From contig CALKXV010000029.1 of assembly GCA_938005545.1 (NCBI GenBank), forward strand, positions 1-64,000: DNA of 64,000 nt. The letters run 5' to 3'. A model generated the notes under the pieces. The model was not told the origin of the DNA and did not search any database. It saw only the letters and a program-made list of their open reading frames with translations. Position numbers and translations under genes: made by a program. Of this stretch, positions 16,368-26,656 are shown piece after piece. The stretch's first letter is position 1. Each line of letters opens with the position of its first letter. This DNA comes from an uncultured Paracoccaceae bacterium. Lineage in GTDB: Bacteria; Pseudomonadota; Alphaproteobacteria; Rhodobacterales; Rhodobacteraceae.

Positions 16368-19300
16368 ATGGACATTTCGGACAAACTGGTTGCAGAGAGG
16401 CGTGCAAGGTTGGCGGCGGAACGCTCGATTGAGCAGATGAAGTCCGAGCTTTACGAAGCAAATCAATCGCTTTCCCTGCATGCCCGCAGCCTTTCCAGCG
16501 AAATTGCCACAACGCAGGAAGAGGTGCTGACCGTTCGGAATGAAGCTGCCGAGTTGAAGGAACAATACAACCAAGCCGAAACAAACCTGAAAAACGCCAA
16601 AAGTGCGATCACCATCGCCGAACGACGACTGTGGGATTCGTTGGAAACCATTCGCGACGGATTTGCCGTCTTTGGCCCCGACGAGCTTTTGATTGCTGCG
16701 AACCGCGCGTATTTGTCTGTCTTTGACGGGTTGGAAATGGTCCGACCGGGGATTTCACTGAACGAGTTGTTTTCGCTTCTGGCCGAAGAAGGCATTGTTG
16801 ACACGGGCGGCCAGCGTGCTTCGGTCTGGCGCGACGCCATGCTAAACCGTATCCAGCAACACCGCATTGAAAGCGCCGTTCTGAAAATCTGGAACGGCAC
16901 CTATATCAAATTGGTCGACCGGCGCACCCGTGATGGCGATCTGGTTACCTTGGCTCTGAATATTACCGATCAGATCGAGCGCGAACACCAATTGCGCGAA
17001 GCCAGTGAACGTGCCGAGGCCGCAAACCGCGCCAAATCCGCCTTTCTCGCCAATATGAGCCACGAAATTCGCACGCCCATGAACGGCGTCATCGGCATGA
17101 CTGATATTTTGTGCGAAACGGAACTGGATGACGAACAGCGCAGTTATCTCGACACCATCCGATCTTCGGGCGAAGCGCTTTTGGTCATCATCAATGACGT
17201 ACTTGATTACTCAAAAATCGAAGCCGAGAAAGTCAGTCTTAAACCGCGCCCCTTCGATCTTGAGCGTTGCATACACGACGTTGTCACGCTTTTGTCGCCA
17301 ACAGCGCGCGAAAAAGGGTTCGAAATCGCCGTCGATTACGACCTATTTATGCCGACGGAATACAACGGTGACGCCGGGCGCATCCGCCAGGTCCTGACCA
17401 ATCTTGTCGGCAATGCGATCAAATTTACAGACAGCGGTCATGTGGCGATCCAGGTTGTTGGTCTGCCCGAAGATGCCAATCAATCCTATCGCATCCACGT
17501 CACGGTCGAGGATACCGGCATCGGCATCCCCGAGGACAAGCTCGACGATATCTTCCGCGAATTCCAGCAGGTCGAGAACGAAAAAGACCGCGCGCATGAT
17601 GGAACCGGCCTTGGTCTGGCGATCACCAAGCGTTTGATCAGCCTAATGGAAGGCGAAGTCTGGGTCGACAGTTCAGAAAGCGAAGGGTCGGTATTTGGCT
17701 TCCACGTCACCTTGCCCGTCGTCAACGATACCGAACTTTCCGGCATTTCGGCCCCCGGCTGGATGGACCGCGCGATTGTTATTGACCGGGACGGGATGAA
17801 CCGGTCGATCCTGATCAAACAGCTTGGGTTGATGGGTCTGCGGTCGGTTGTTGCCGACAGCCTCCAAAACCTTGCTGAACTTCGCCCCGGATCGCGCGAT
17901 GTCGTTTTCATAAGCGCTGACGCCGATGATGACGTCATTTCAGCCAGCCAAGCCCTTCGCGCGCAGTTTTCGCCCGCAGCCGTGTTTTTGCTGACCGATC
18001 CGGGCCGTGGCCCACGCCGCAACGCGGAATTCAACGGTTCACTCCAACGCCCTGTGTTGCGCGCAGACATGACACGCTGCCTTCACAGCGTCGCCAATCC
18101 AGATGCAACACCCATGTTGCCGGACGACGTTGTCGCGGACGTTTTGGAGATCGAAGAATTAGAGGCGACGCCTTCGCCATCGGACGAGATAGGCGAGGTT
18201 CAGGTTATCGAAATCGCTTCCGAAGTCGAAACGGAGAATGCTGCTTCGACCTCGATCCCCGATGACGTGACAGTTCCACCAGAGGACGTCGCCGACACAA
18301 CTGAAATTGAAACTGCGGAATCCACCGAAGCCATTGATGACTTCGCCCAATCTCCAGACAATCCAATCGAAGTTGTCGCCGACGAGCTCCCTGAGGCAGA
18401 CATCGACATGGCGGATCACGACACGGACATTCAATTCGACGTCACCACCGAAGCGGACCAGCCTGTTGAATTCCAAGCCGATGGCGAAACAATCGACGTA
18501 GATGAAACCAATCCGCTCACCGAAGCCACTCCAGAGGATACGCAAATTTCGGCGCAAATTTCAGATGGAGAGGTGCCAGAAGACGAAGAAGCCCTTGAAG
18601 TCACGAGCCCCGTTTCTGAACCGATCGAAGAACACACATCCAGTGAACCGGAAGACAATTCAGACGCGAGCGAACCCCTTGCGCCCGCCATTTCTGGAAT
18701 GCTCAGCACGGTCTTGGCGAACAGACCGACCGTCACAGTCACACTAGCCGCTGCTGACCCCGAAGTGGGCGTCGACACTTCCGCAGAAGAACCAGCGCTG
18801 ACTGAATCTGACGAAGAATATGCCGCAGCCTGGGAACCCAAGACAGAAATTACACCAGACATCCCAGCGCCCGAACCCGAAGTTTTCGACATCGACAACG
18901 TATTGGAACCTGAGGCAGACATCCAAGCCAGCATCCCCGAAGTCGATGAGACTTCGTCGGGCATCTCAGACTTGTTGGAAGACCCGTGGGTCAAAAATAC
19001 GCCGATGACTTATGACACCACCCTAACCGGTGATCTAAATCTGGAAGCGCCGCTGGACGCGGGTATTGATGTAACGGAGCCTGAATTCGACATGACATCC
19101 CCGGCAGCCGATCAAGCCACCCGCCCGGTGCGTGTTCTTGTGGCTGAAGACAACAAGACAAACCGCATCGTCATTGAAAAGATGCTGAAATCCCTGAACA
19201 TCGATCTGGTCTTTGCGGAAAATGGTCAGGAAGCCGTCGATCAATTCCAATGGCAGCAACCGGACATCTTCTTCACCGACATTTCAATGCCCAAAATGGA

Positions 19301-19547
19301 CGGTAAAGAAGCGGCGCGACGTATTCGCACCATGGAAACCGATGACAGTCTTTCGCGCTGTCCCATTGTCGCCATAACGGCACATGCGATGGAAGGTGAC
19401 GCGGACGATATTCTGGCGGCTGGTATCGATCACTATCTGACAAAACCCGTAAAAAAAGCCGCGCTGATCGATCACATTCTGAAGGCTCAACCCGAAGGCA
19501 CATTGCCCATTCTGGAAGCCGCCGCCGAGGAAGCGATTTCGGCTTAA
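16368..19547 (+). CDS. Hybrid sensor histidine kinase with a long acidic linker
   Basis: A 1059-residue soluble kinase. Order: coiled coil (1-85), PAS-like domain (about 87-205, with [17 protein letters not shown]), HisKA with phospho-accepting His232 in [15 protein letters not shown], HATPase to about residue 450 ([36 protein letters not shown]), a receiver-like domain (about 466-575) with no acceptor Asp ([10 protein letters not shown]), an acidic low-complexity linker (about 585-905, rich in Glu, Asp, Pro, Ser and Thr), and a normal receiver (918-1040, acceptor Asp971 in [11 protein letters not shown]). No membrane segment, so the input is cytoplasmic. The start has AGGAG nine bases upstream. 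Output after Asp971 probably requires a histidine phosphotransfer protein not seen here. Confidence 0.92.
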   Translation: MDISDKLVAERRARLAAERSIEQMKSELYEANQSLSLHARSLSSEIATTQEEVLTVRNEAAELKEQYNQAETNLKNAKSAITIAERRLWDSLETIRDGFAVFGPDELLIAANRAYLSVFDGLEMVRPGISLNELFSLLAEEGIVDTGGQRASVWRDAMLNRIQQHRIESAVLKIWNGTYIKLVDRRTRDGDLVTLALNITDQIEREHQLREASERAEAANRAKSAFLANMSHEIRTPMNGVIGMTDILCETELDDEQRSYLDTIRSSGEALLVIINDVLDYSKIEAEKVSLKPRPFDLERCIHDVVTLLSPTAREKGFEIAVDYDLFMPTEYNGDAGRIRQVLTNLVGNAIKFTDSGHVAIQVVGLPEDANQSYRIHVTVEDTGIGIPEDKLDDIFREFQQVENEKDRAHDGTGLGLAITKRLISLMEGEVWVDSSESEGSVFGFHVTLPVVNDTELSGISAPGWMDRAIVIDRDGMNRSILIKQLGLMGLRSVVADSLQNLAELRPGSRDVVFISADADDDVISASQALRAQFSPAAVFLLTDPGRGPRRNAEFNGSLQRPVLRADMTRCLHSVANPDATPMLPDDVVADVLEIEELEATPSPSDEIGEVQVIEIASEVETENAASTSIPDDVTVPPEDVADTTEIETAESTEAIDDFAQSPDNPIEVVADELPEADIDMADHDTDIQFDVTTEADQPVEFQADGETIDVDETNPLTEATPEDTQISAQISDGEVPEDEEALEVTSPVSEPIEEHTSSEPEDNSDASEPLAPAISGMLSTVLANRPTVTVTLAAADPEVGVDTSAEEPALTESDEEYAAAWEPKTEITPDIPAPEPEVFDIDNVLEPEADIQASIPEVDETSSGISDLLEDPWVKNTPMTYDTTLTGDLNLEAPLDAGIDVTEPEFDMTSPAADQATRPVRVLVAEDNKTNRIVIEKMLKSLNIDLVFAENGQEAVDQFQWQQPDIFFTDISMPKMDGKEAARRIRTMETDDSLSRCPIVAITAHAMEGDADDILAAGIDHYLTKPVKKAALIDHILKAQPEGTLPILEAAAEEAISA

Positions 19548-19556
19548 TTCAATAAG

Positions 19557-20330
19557 CTATGCGGTGACGGCCTCGCGTTGAAAAACCAGCGTGCGGCCGT
19601 CGTCCGTGGCGTCTGAAAAGCGGTATCCGCCAAGGTCGAACCTCTTTAGCCCCGCCACGTCATCGACGCGATTGTCAACGATATAACGCGCCATCGCGCC
19701 GCGCGCCTTCTTGGCGAAAAAGCTGATCATGCTCGATTTGCCATCCTTAATCTCAAAAAACTGGGGTGTGATCACGTCGAGTTTCAAGGCCTTCAGATCA
19801 ACCGCACCGAAGTATTCCTGGCTGGCACAATTGATCAGAACTTTTGAGCCCACTTCATCTGCCGTCGCATTCAAGGATTTGGAAAGCCGGTCACCCCAAT
19901 AGGTATAAAGATTGCTACCGCGCCGGGTCTTCAATCGGCTACCCATTTCCAGACGATAGGGTTGGATGGCATCCAAAGGCCGCAACACACCATAAAGGCC
20001 AGACAGAATGCGCATATGACTTTGCGCGCGATTGCGCCCATCCGCGTCCAGCGAAGCCGCATCGAAGCCAAGATAAGTGTCGCCCGCAAAGGCATAAAGC
20101 GCAGGCCGGGTGTCATTGTTTTCAGGGGTATTCTGAAAGCTGCGAAACCGATCCCGGTTCAAACGCGCCAGATCGTCGGACAGGGCCATCAAGGATTTCA
20201 ACTTGCCCAGCGTCAGTTGCCGAGCATGCCCCGCAAGACGGTTGGCGTCTTCTAGAAAGTCAGGCTCTGTCGTTTCGAATCGGCGCACGTCCCAGTCCAA
20301 ACGTTTCGCAGGCGACACAACAACCAGCAT
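19557..20330 (-). CDS. yaaA: YaaA family peroxide stress protein
   Basis: The start is placed at ATG 20330, preceded by GGGAGAG, because the family begins MLxVVSPAKxLD and this protein begins MLVVVSPAKRLDW; an upstream in-frame start adds unrelated residues. The product is 257 residues with the YaaA/DUF328 hallmarks FAGDTYLGFDA and ILSGLYGVLRPLD, then NCASQEYF and the C-terminal KKARGAMARYIV. YaaA limits intracellular free iron during hydrogen peroxide stress in E. coli and has a DNA-binding fold. It lies 71 bases downstream of recQ on the same strand. Confidence 0.93.
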   Translation of the reverse strand: MLVVVSPAKRLDWDVRRFETTEPDFLEDANRLAGHARQLTLGKLKSLMALSDDLARLNRDRFRSFQNTPENNDTRPALYAFAGDTYLGFDAASLDADGRNRAQSHMRILSGLYGVLRPLDAIQPYRLEMGSRLKTRRGSNLYTYWGDRLSKSLNATADEVGSKVLINCASQEYFGAVDLKALKLDVITPQFFEIKDGKSSMISFFAKKARGAMARYIVDNRVDDVAGLKRFDLGGYRFSDATDDGRTLVFQREAVTA

Positions 20331-20401
20331 GAATTCTCTCCCTCGGATGATATTCTGAGAATTAGCATGGCCCGCGTGAAGGTCCAGCCTCAATCTGCCG
20401 T

Positions 20402-22456
20402 TTAAACGTCGTCCAAAACCGCTTCGAAGGCTGGTCCGAAGCGTTCAGCCAAGCGTTCGCCCAAAAGACGCTCGACTTGTTCGGCGGCCCCCGGTCCAAG
20501 GGCCGCGACCTTTGCCAGCAAAGACGCCGAACACGACATGGGTTTACCAGTGCCATCTTCACCGCGCGATAATTGCGCCTGCACGGCAAGCAACCGGTCA
20601 TACACATCGCCTGCTGCACGGCCCGCCAATTTGCGACGCGCGGGGTGCGGTGCTGCTTCTTCCTCGCCGGTAATGACCTCAAGAAAGGTGCGGCCATAGC
20701 GTTCCAGTTTCTTTGCACCAACGCCATTGATCGCCGCCATATCGTCCAGCGTTTTCGGGCGCTTTTCAGCCATTTCAATCAGCGTACGGTCGGGGAATAT
20801 CACATAGGCCGGGGCCCGCTTGGCTTCTGCCAATGCACGTCGCTTGGCTTTCAGTGCCGACAAAAGCGGTGCATCTTCCTCCGAGACCATCGCCTTGGGC
20901 GCACGGCGTGTTCCGCCGGCCTTCAGCGTGTCTTTGCGCAAATCTATCGAAGCTTCACCCCGCAAAATGGGCCGCGCGTGCTCTGTCATCCGCAAAGCGC
21001 CATGGCGTTCAGGATCCGGGCGCACCAGGTCGCGGCCCATCATCTGACGAAACACCGCGCTCCACTGATTTCGGCCAATGTCTTGACCCACGCCAAAGGT
21101 TGGAAGCTGATCATGACCCCGCGCGCGCACTTTGTCCGTGGCTGTGCCCACAAGAATATCGATCAGATGGCCAGCACCGAAGTATTCACCCGTGCGCAGA
21201 ATGGCAGACAGCGCCTTCATGACGGCTTCTGTTCCGTCGAATGTCTCGGGCGGACGGTCGCACAAATCGCAATGGCCGCAATCCGTCGCCTCGTCCCCGA
21301 AAAAATTCAACAGTCGGACGCGGCGACAGCCCAGCGCCTCAGCTAATCCCAAAAGTGCGTTCAAACGTCCATGATCCGCCATCCGACGTTCGGGCGGAGC
21401 CGGGCTTTCGTCGATCTGCATGCGGCGAAACCTGATGTCGTCGGCGCCAAATAGCGTTAACGTCTCAGCCGGTGCGCCATCACGACCGGCGCGGCCGATC
21501 TCCTGATAATAGGATTCGATGGATTTTGGCAAATCGGCATGTGCAACCCAGCGAATGTCGGGCTTGTCGACGCCCATGCCAAAGGCAACTGTCGCCACGA
21601 CGATCAGCCCGTCATCGGTCTGAAATCGACGTTCCACCTCGCGTCGCCGATCAGATTCCATTCCACCGTGATAGGCCAAAGCCATTTGGCCGGCATCCTT
21701 CAACGCTTTGGCCAAAGTTTCCGTTTTGGCGCGCGTGCCACAATAGACGATGCCCGATTGACCTTTTCGAGCCGCAGCAAAGTTCAGGATCTGATCGCGC
21801 GGTTTATTCTTGGGCTGAAAGGCGAGATGAATGTTTGGCCGGTCAAATCCACCCAGAAATAGATGCGGTTCTGTCTCACCAAACAGACGCGCGACAATCT
21901 CGGCGCGGGTTTCTTCATCTGCGGTTGCGGTAAACGCGGCCAAAGGCACATCCAAGGCGCGACGCAACGCGCCGATGCGCAAGTAATCGGGCCGAAAATC
22001 ATGACCCCACTGGCTGACACAATGGGCCTCGTCGACCGCCAAAAGCGACACATCCGCGTTGATCAAAAGCCGTTCGGTTCCACCAGACGCCAATCGTTCG
22101 GGCGCCATGTAAAGCACTTTCAGTGACCCGTCGTGCAAGGCCTCGAACACGGCCGAGGTCTCGTCTTCTGAATTCCCCGAGGTCAGCGCCCCTGCGGCGA
22201 CACCTGCTTCGCGAAGGGCGCGCACCTGATCGCGCATCAAAGCAATCAACGGTGAAATGACGACGGTTAATCCGGGTCGCAAAAGGGCCGGAAGCTGATA
22301 GCAAAGCGACTTGCCGCCACCTGTGGGCAGGATTGCAAGGACGTCTTCGCCTTGGGTGACTGCGGTGACGATGTCTTCCTGCATCGGGCGGAAGCCATCG
22401 AATCCAAAGACCTGTGCCAGAACGCCAAGTGCGTCAGGCCGGGAGCCATCCATCAT
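20402..22456 (-). CDS. recQ: ATP-dependent DNA helicase RecQ
   Basis: A 684-residue helicase of superfamily 2. Walker A is LPTGGGKSLCYQLPAL, motif II AVDEAHCVSQWGHDFRPDY, and motif VI QEIGRAGRDG. The zinc-binding RQC part has CRRVRLLNFFGDEATDCGHC and a following Cys, and an HRDC domain lies near residues 510-590 (FPDRTLIEMAEKRPKTLDD). It unwinds 3'-tailed and branched DNA in recombinational repair. ATG codons at 22456 and 22453 and a TTG at 22465 are all possible; GAGG at 22460-22463 best serves the ATG pair. RecQ would act alone or with RecJ and RecFOR, which are not in the window. Confidence 0.96.
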   Translation of the reverse strand: MMDGSRPDALGVLAQVFGFDGFRPMQEDIVTAVTQGEDVLAILPTGGGKSLCYQLPALLRPGLTVVISPLIALMRDQVRALREAGVAAGALTSGNSEDETSAVFEALHDGSLKVLYMAPERLASGGTERLLINADVSLLAVDEAHCVSQWGHDFRPDYLRIGALRRALDVPLAAFTATADEETRAEIVARLFGETEPHLFLGGFDRPNIHLAFQPKNKPRDQILNFAAARKGQSGIVYCGTRAKTETLAKALKDAGQMALAYHGGMESDRRREVERRFQTDDGLIVVATVAFGMGVDKPDIRWVAHADLPKSIESYYQEIGRAGRDGAPAETLTLFGADDIRFRRMQIDESPAPPERRMADHGRLNALLGLAEALGCRRVRLLNFFGDEATDCGHCDLCDRPPETFDGTEAVMKALSAILRTGEYFGAGHLIDILVGTATDKVRARGHDQLPTFGVGQDIGRNQWSAVFRQMMGRDLVRPDPERHGALRMTEHARPILRGEASIDLRKDTLKAGGTRRAPKAMVSEEDAPLLSALKAKRRALAEAKRAPAYVIFPDRTLIEMAEKRPKTLDDMAAINGVGAKKLERYGRTFLEVITGEEEAAPHPARRKLAGRAAGDVYDRLLAVQAQLSRGEDGTGKPMSCSASLLAKVAALGPGAAEQVERLLGERLAERFGPAFEAVLDDV

Positions 22457-22577
22457 TTGCCTCAAGTTTTATTCAACTGCTCTTTGAATAGACTGTGGCA
22501 GATGAAGAACGCATGAACAATGGTGAAGCGGAAAATGACGCATCATCCGATCCGTTTTTAGGGCAGAGATCGCGCCC

Positions 22578-22868
22578 TTACAGCAGGGCGCGTGCGAGAT
22601 CGGGAACAATGATGTCGCGGCAAATGATGATCAGGATAAAGGCGACCAACGGCGCTAGATCCAAAGCGCCGGTGTTGGGCATCATCCGCCGGATCGGGCC
22701 ATAAACCGGCTCTAGCAACCGGTTCAGCCCGTCCCAAATCGAGGCAACCAAAGGCTGACCCAAATTCAGAACGTTAAAATTGATCAGCCAACTCATGATA
22801 ACGTGCACCAGCAAAATCATGAATGCCACGTCCAGAAGAAGTGCGATGATCGAAAGTATCGTGCCCAT
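22578..22868 (-). CDS. YggT family integral membrane protein
   Basis: A 96-residue protein with two hydrophobic segments (about 2-25 and 70-92) flanking the conserved loop WINFNVLN-like region (SWLINFNVLNLGQP) and LEPVYGPIRRMMPNTGALDL, which define YggT. Members are implicated in osmotic and cation stress tolerance and, in some bacteria, in cell-envelope or division functions; none of this can be assigned from sequence. It is upstream of recQ on the same strand with a 120-base gap, and divergent from the thioesterase gene. Confidence 0.9.
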   Translation of the reverse strand: MGTILSIIALLLDVAFMILLVHVIMSWLINFNVLNLGQPLVASIWDGLNRLLEPVYGPIRRMMPNTGALDLAPLVAFILIIICRDIIVPDLARALL

Positions 22869-22983
22869 AGTCTAACCAATCTTTTCTACGCCCATCACCT
22901 AAGGCGCGCGCGCATTTTCTGCAAGCCCACCTTGCCGTGACGTTCCGCTTGACCTGTTTCGAATTTTATCAATAACCCAAGTC

Positions 22984-23532
22984 ATGTACCCCTATATCCG
23001 CGCCATCGCCGCCATCATCCGCGCCCGCAAACTGCCGGCTATGGGGCTTTTTGACACCCATGTGTCGCATCATCGTGCATGGCCGTGGGACACAGACATT
23101 TTTGGCGAGTTGAACAATGGCCGCATCCTGACCTTGTTTGAGCTGGGCCGGTGGCAATCCACTGTTCGGATTGGGATAATTGCGCCGTTTTTAAAGGGCA
23201 AGATGGGCTTTGCGGTGGCTGGCGCATCCGTCCGATACCGCCGCCGCATTCCGATTTTTCAATGTTACCGGATGCAAACCCGGATCGTTGGCTTTGATGA
23301 TCGGTTCATCTATGTTGACCAATCCATGTGGCAGGGCGAAACATGCGCCAATCAGCTTCTGTTGCGTGCTGCCATCCGCGAGAATTCGGCCACTCTGCCA
23401 CCCGTCGAATTTCTGAAACGCATGGATTTCCCAACTGACCAACCCGAACGACCCAACTGGGTCAAGGCTTGGATCGAGGCGGATAACACACGCCCATGGC
23501 CGCCCGAAGGTGGCCCTGTCTTCAAGAACTAA
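22984..23532 (+). CDS. Acyl-CoA thioesterase, hot-dog fold (4HBT_2/THEM6-like)
   Basis: A 182-residue single hot-dog domain protein. The helix-start motif WDTDIFGELNNGRILTLFELGR corresponds to the D-x-x-x-H-x-N-N-x-x-Y region of 4-hydroxybenzoyl-CoA thioesterases, with the catalytic Asp likely in its first residues (DTDIFGELNNGR). The following GASVRYRRRIPIF strand is typical of the THEM6-like branch. A hydrophobic N-terminus (YPYIRAIAAII) precedes the domain but is not a clear signal peptide. The substrate acyl chain cannot be predicted. It is 57 bases upstream of an MFS gene on the same strand. Confidence 0.8.
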   Translation: MYPYIRAIAAIIRARKLPAMGLFDTHVSHHRAWPWDTDIFGELNNGRILTLFELGRWQSTVRIGIIAPFLKGKMGFAVAGASVRYRRRIPIFQCYRMQTRIVGFDDRFIYVDQSMWQGETCANQLLLRAAIRENSATLPPVEFLKRMDFPTDQPERPNWVKAWIEADNTRPWPPEGGPVFKN

Positions 23533-23589
23533 GCTTGCAAGCCCAGCCCCATCTGGGCTTAGTGTTCCCCAGACGATCAAGAGGCCACA

Positions 23590-24957
23590 ATGCAAGAACC
23601 AAGCCTTAAGAAGCGGATATGGGGCTGGTTCTTTTTTGACTGGGCCAGCCAGCCCTACCACACGCTTTTGGTTACCTTCATTTTCGGGCCCTACTTCGCC
23701 TCTGTCGCAGCCATACACTTTCTGGGTACCGGAATGGACGAACAGACCGCAGACGCGCGTGCGCAATCGCTGTGGTCCTTGGGGCTTTTGGTGTCAGGTC
23801 TTGCCGTGGGTTTTGGCGGGCCGATCATGGGGGCCTTGGCCGATGCCACCGGGAAAAGGCTGCCGTGGATAGCCGTTTTCTCAGTGCTTTATATTGTCGG
23901 GTCCGGATCGCTTTGGTGGGTTCTTCCTGACGGATCAAACCTTTGGTTCGGACTTCTGGCTTTTGGGATCGGGTTCATCGGGGCCGAATATGCCCTAATT
24001 TTCACCAATGCCCAATTGCCATCGCTGGGCACAAAAGACGAGATCGGCAAGATTTCAGGTACGGGCTTTGCCTTTGGGTATCTGGGCGGGCTGGTGTCTT
24101 TGATCGTCGGGCTTTTGATCTTTGTCGAACAGGACAACGGACGCACTTTGATTGGTCTTTCACCGCCTTTCGGACTGGACCCAGACGCACGCGAAGGCAC
24201 CCGTTTCATCGGCCCTTTTGTTGCCGCTTGGTTTTTGATTTTCATGTTGCCCTATTTTCTGTGGGTCAGGGAGGACCCGTCGCGCCGCGTACGTATTCCG
24301 GCGTGGCTTGCCTTGGCCAAGCTTGTTCGCACGATCCGGGCACTACCGAAACGCCCAAGCCTTGCATCTTTTCTTGGCGGTTCGATGCTCTACCGGGATG
24401 GGTTGAACGGCCTTTACGGATTTGGCGGTACCTATGCAGTGTTGGTGCTGGATTGGAGCCTGACCCAAGTCGGAACTTTCGGGATCATCAGTGTCATTTC
24501 TGCTGCCTTTCTGTCATGGGTCGGCGGCGGATTGGATCTCCGTTTTGGACCAAAGCCGGTGATCAAAGCCGCAGTATTAATGTTGTCGGCGGTCTGTCTT
24601 TTCGTCGCCAATATGGATCGCACGATGGTGCTTGGGATGCCCATTGCCGAAGGTTCTGGCCTTCCTGATACGATCTTCCTTATTTGCGGCGTTTTGATCG
24701 GCGGATTGGGCGGGATTGTACAATCGGCCAGCCGGTCACTGATGGTCCGCCACACCGATAACGAAACGGCAACCGAAGCTTTTGGTTTGTATGGATTAGC
24801 GGGCCGCGCCACATCATTCCTGGCCCCTGCCCTGATCGGCGCAGTCACCCTTGCCACAGGCAGCGCACGGCTGGGGATCTTACCTGTCTTTGGGCTCTTT
24901 ATTTTGGGACTTGTTCTGCTACGGTGGACCCACCCCGACGGAGACCAGACCTCATGA
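23590..24957 (+). CDS. MFS transporter, UMF1 family
   Basis: A 455-residue integral membrane protein with about twelve hydrophobic segments. The N-terminus, WGWFFFDWASQPYHTLLVTF, is characteristic of the UMF1 (Atg22-like) branch, and ADATGKRLPWI follows the second helix as the usual major-facilitator loop. The C-terminal half has GGLGGIVQSASRSLMVR, the second conserved signature. Substrates of bacterial UMF1 proteins are unknown, and yeast Atg22 exports amino acids from the vacuole. The stop overlaps the mepA start (ATGA), so the two genes are co-transcribed. Confidence 0.88.
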   Translation: MQEPSLKKRIWGWFFFDWASQPYHTLLVTFIFGPYFASVAAIHFLGTGMDEQTADARAQSLWSLGLLVSGLAVGFGGPIMGALADATGKRLPWIAVFSVLYIVGSGSLWWVLPDGSNLWFGLLAFGIGFIGAEYALIFTNAQLPSLGTKDEIGKISGTGFAFGYLGGLVSLIVGLLIFVEQDNGRTLIGLSPPFGLDPDAREGTRFIGPFVAAWFLIFMLPYFLWVREDPSRRVRIPAWLALAKLVRTIRALPKRPSLASFLGGSMLYRDGLNGLYGFGGTYAVLVLDWSLTQVGTFGIISVISAAFLSWVGGGLDLRFGPKPVIKAAVLMLSAVCLFVANMDRTMVLGMPIAEGSGLPDTIFLICGVLIGGLGGIVQSASRSLMVRHTDNETATEAFGLYGLAGRATSFLAPALIGAVTLATGSARLGILPVFGLFILGLVLLRWTHPDGDQTS

Positions 24958-25814
24958 TCCGCCGCCTGATATTCGCCTGTCTTGCCAGCACGCTGTTGGC
25001 TGTGCCAGCCCTGTCGCAACCGCTGGCCAAAGAACAATTTGGGGCCAAGCGCAATGGCTCGCCCGAAAGAAGCGCACCGCATGGAAGTTACGCCAAAGGC
25101 TGCCTTGCCGGGGGCGAACAATTGGCGGAAACCGGCCCCACATGGCAGGCTATGCGCCTGTCGCGGAACCGGAATTGGGGACATCCCGAAACCATAGATT
25201 TTGTTCGTGACTTATCCAAATTCGCCGCCAAACAAAGCGGTTGGGCCGGGCTTTACATCGGCGATCTATCGCAGCCGCGCGGTGGTCCAATGCTGACGGG
25301 TCATCGCAGCCATCAAATCGGTTTAGATGCCGACATATGGATGCTGCCCCCAAAGCGCCTGAACCTGTCAGCGCGGGAACGTGAGAACCTGTCGTCCATT
25401 TCGACGCGCCGTGCAGGTGGTGCCTATGTCAACGACAACTGGACGCCACAACACCACGCCATTCTAAAAGCCGCTGCCAGCGATAAGCGTGTTGCGCGCA
25501 TTTTCGTCTTTCCCGGCGCGAAAGTTCAGATGTGCAAAGATGCCAAGGGCAACCGGCGCTGGCTTCGTAAAATCCGGCCTTGGTGGGGGCACCATTATCA
25601 TTTCCATGTGCGCCTTGCCTGTCCGCGTGGTGCGCGCAATTGTGTCGATCAAGCCCCACCACCGGCAGGTGACGGATGCGCAGATGCGGAACGTTGGGTA
25701 CGTGACATCCTGAATCCGCCCCCGCCTAATCCTAACCCACCGCCAGTGAAACCTCGGCGCGAATACGTTCTTTCAGATCTGCCCAAACAATGCTCCGACA
25801 CGCTCTCGCGCTAA
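24954..25814 (+). CDS. mepA: Penicillin-insensitive murein endopeptidase MepA
   Basis: A 286-residue exported protein whose ATG overlaps the MFS stop. The signal peptide is MIRRLIFACLASTLLAVPAL with cleavage near LSQ. The LAS-family zinc enzyme signatures are present: the HGSYAKGCLAGGEQL segment, LTGHRSHQIGLDADIWM (metal His and Asp) and WGHHYHFHVRLACP (metal and catalytic His). Paired cysteines suggest disulfides, as in E. coli MepA. It cleaves D-alanyl-meso-diaminopimelyl bonds between peptidoglycan strands. A proline-rich stretch (NPPPPNPNPPPVKP) lies near the C-terminus. The end overlaps the next gene by 25 bases. Confidence 0.95.
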   Translation: MIRRLIFACLASTLLAVPALSQPLAKEQFGAKRNGSPERSAPHGSYAKGCLAGGEQLAETGPTWQAMRLSRNRNWGHPETIDFVRDLSKFAAKQSGWAGLYIGDLSQPRGGPMLTGHRSHQIGLDADIWMLPPKRLNLSARERENLSSISTRRAGGAYVNDNWTPQHHAILKAAASDKRVARIFVFPGAKVQMCKDAKGNRRWLRKIRPWWGHHYHFHVRLACPRGARNCVDQAPPPAGDGCADAERWVRDILNPPPPNPNPPPVKPRREYVLSDLPKQCSDTLSR

Positions 25815-26656
25815 TCCTCGCTCTGGCCGCATTCGACGCCAGCGCGGAAGAGGAGCTGACCCTGCTTGGGCGCTTTGCCTGGGAAACTGACTCCGTCATT
25901 GGGGTTTCTGGCATCGAAATCACCAAAGATGGCGCAGAATTTATTGCTGTTGCTGATCAAGGTTGGTGGCTTCAAGGCAAATTCCAACGCCAAGGTGACA
26001 AGATCATAGATGTCGAGATCGCCAGACTTGAGAGCATCATTGGGCAAGACGGTCTTCCGGTTTCGGCCCGCCGTGTCGGCGATTGGTCGGATGCCGAGGG
26101 GCTCGCCCTGGGTCCCGACGGTCAGGCGTGGGTGTCTTTCGAACGTTGGGCCCATGTATGGCGATTTGATCGCCCATTTTCGCGTGCCAATTGGATCAAA
26201 GATCACCCGACATTCTACGACCACTCAGAAAACTGGCAACTTGAAGCCGCAGCCATAGACCCCGATGGTCAGCTTTACACGTTCTCCGAAAAGCCACTGA
26301 TCGAAGGCTTTCCGATCTACCGTCTGGGCCCCGAAAACCTTTGGGTTATTGACGGTTATCTGCCGGAGCGCGACGTCTTTGCCATTGTTGGTGCCGATTT
26401 CGCGCCCGATGGCACACTTTACGTTTTGGAACGCAAACTGGTCGTCGGCATCTGGTGGCAAAGCCGCATCCGTCGCGTCCGGCTGGATGGTTCGGTTGAT
26501 GAAACGATTTGGACGAGCGAACGCGGCGCATTCGACAATCTTGAAGGCATCTCGGTCTGGGACGATGGCATCGGTCTGCGCATGACGCTTGTGTCCGACA
26601 ACAACGGCAGCCAATCCACCCCGACCGAGTTTGTCGAGTTTCGCCTGACGGATTGA
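25790..26656 (+). CDS. Esterase-like activity of phytase family protein (exported)
   Basis: A 288-residue protein with signal peptide MLRHALALILALAAFDASA. The body is a predicted beta-propeller of the phytase-like esterase group (PF13449): SDAEGLALGPDGQAWVSFE, LEAAAIDPDGQLYTFSEKP and FDNLEGISVWDDGIGLRMTL are the repeated blade motifs, each with acidic residues that bind calcium in related folds. The biochemical activity of this family is poorly defined. The start lies inside the end of mepA, so it belongs to the MFS-mepA operon. It probably acts in the periplasm, but no cell-wall role can be read from the sequence. Confidence 0.8.
   Translation: MLRHALALILALAAFDASAEEELTLLGRFAWETDSVIGVSGIEITKDGAEFIAVADQGWWLQGKFQRQGDKIIDVEIARLESIIGQDGLPVSARRVGDWSDAEGLALGPDGQAWVSFERWAHVWRFDRPFSRANWIKDHPTFYDHSENWQLEAAAIDPDGQLYTFSEKPLIEGFPIYRLGPENLWVIDGYLPERDVFAIVGADFAPDGTLYVLERKLVVGIWWQSRIRRVRLDGSVDETIWTSERGAFDNLEGISVWDDGIGLRMTLVSDNNGSQSTPTEFVEFRLTD

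Noticed and set aside
18431-18994. 187-residue antisense frame in the kinase linker
   Set aside because: The Ser/Ala-rich protein is the mirror of the acidic coding linker and has no motif.
20573-21346. 257-residue plus-strand open frame inside recQ
   Set aside because: It lies antisense to well-conserved RecQ sequence, has no domain, and contains odd codon usage; a shadow frame.
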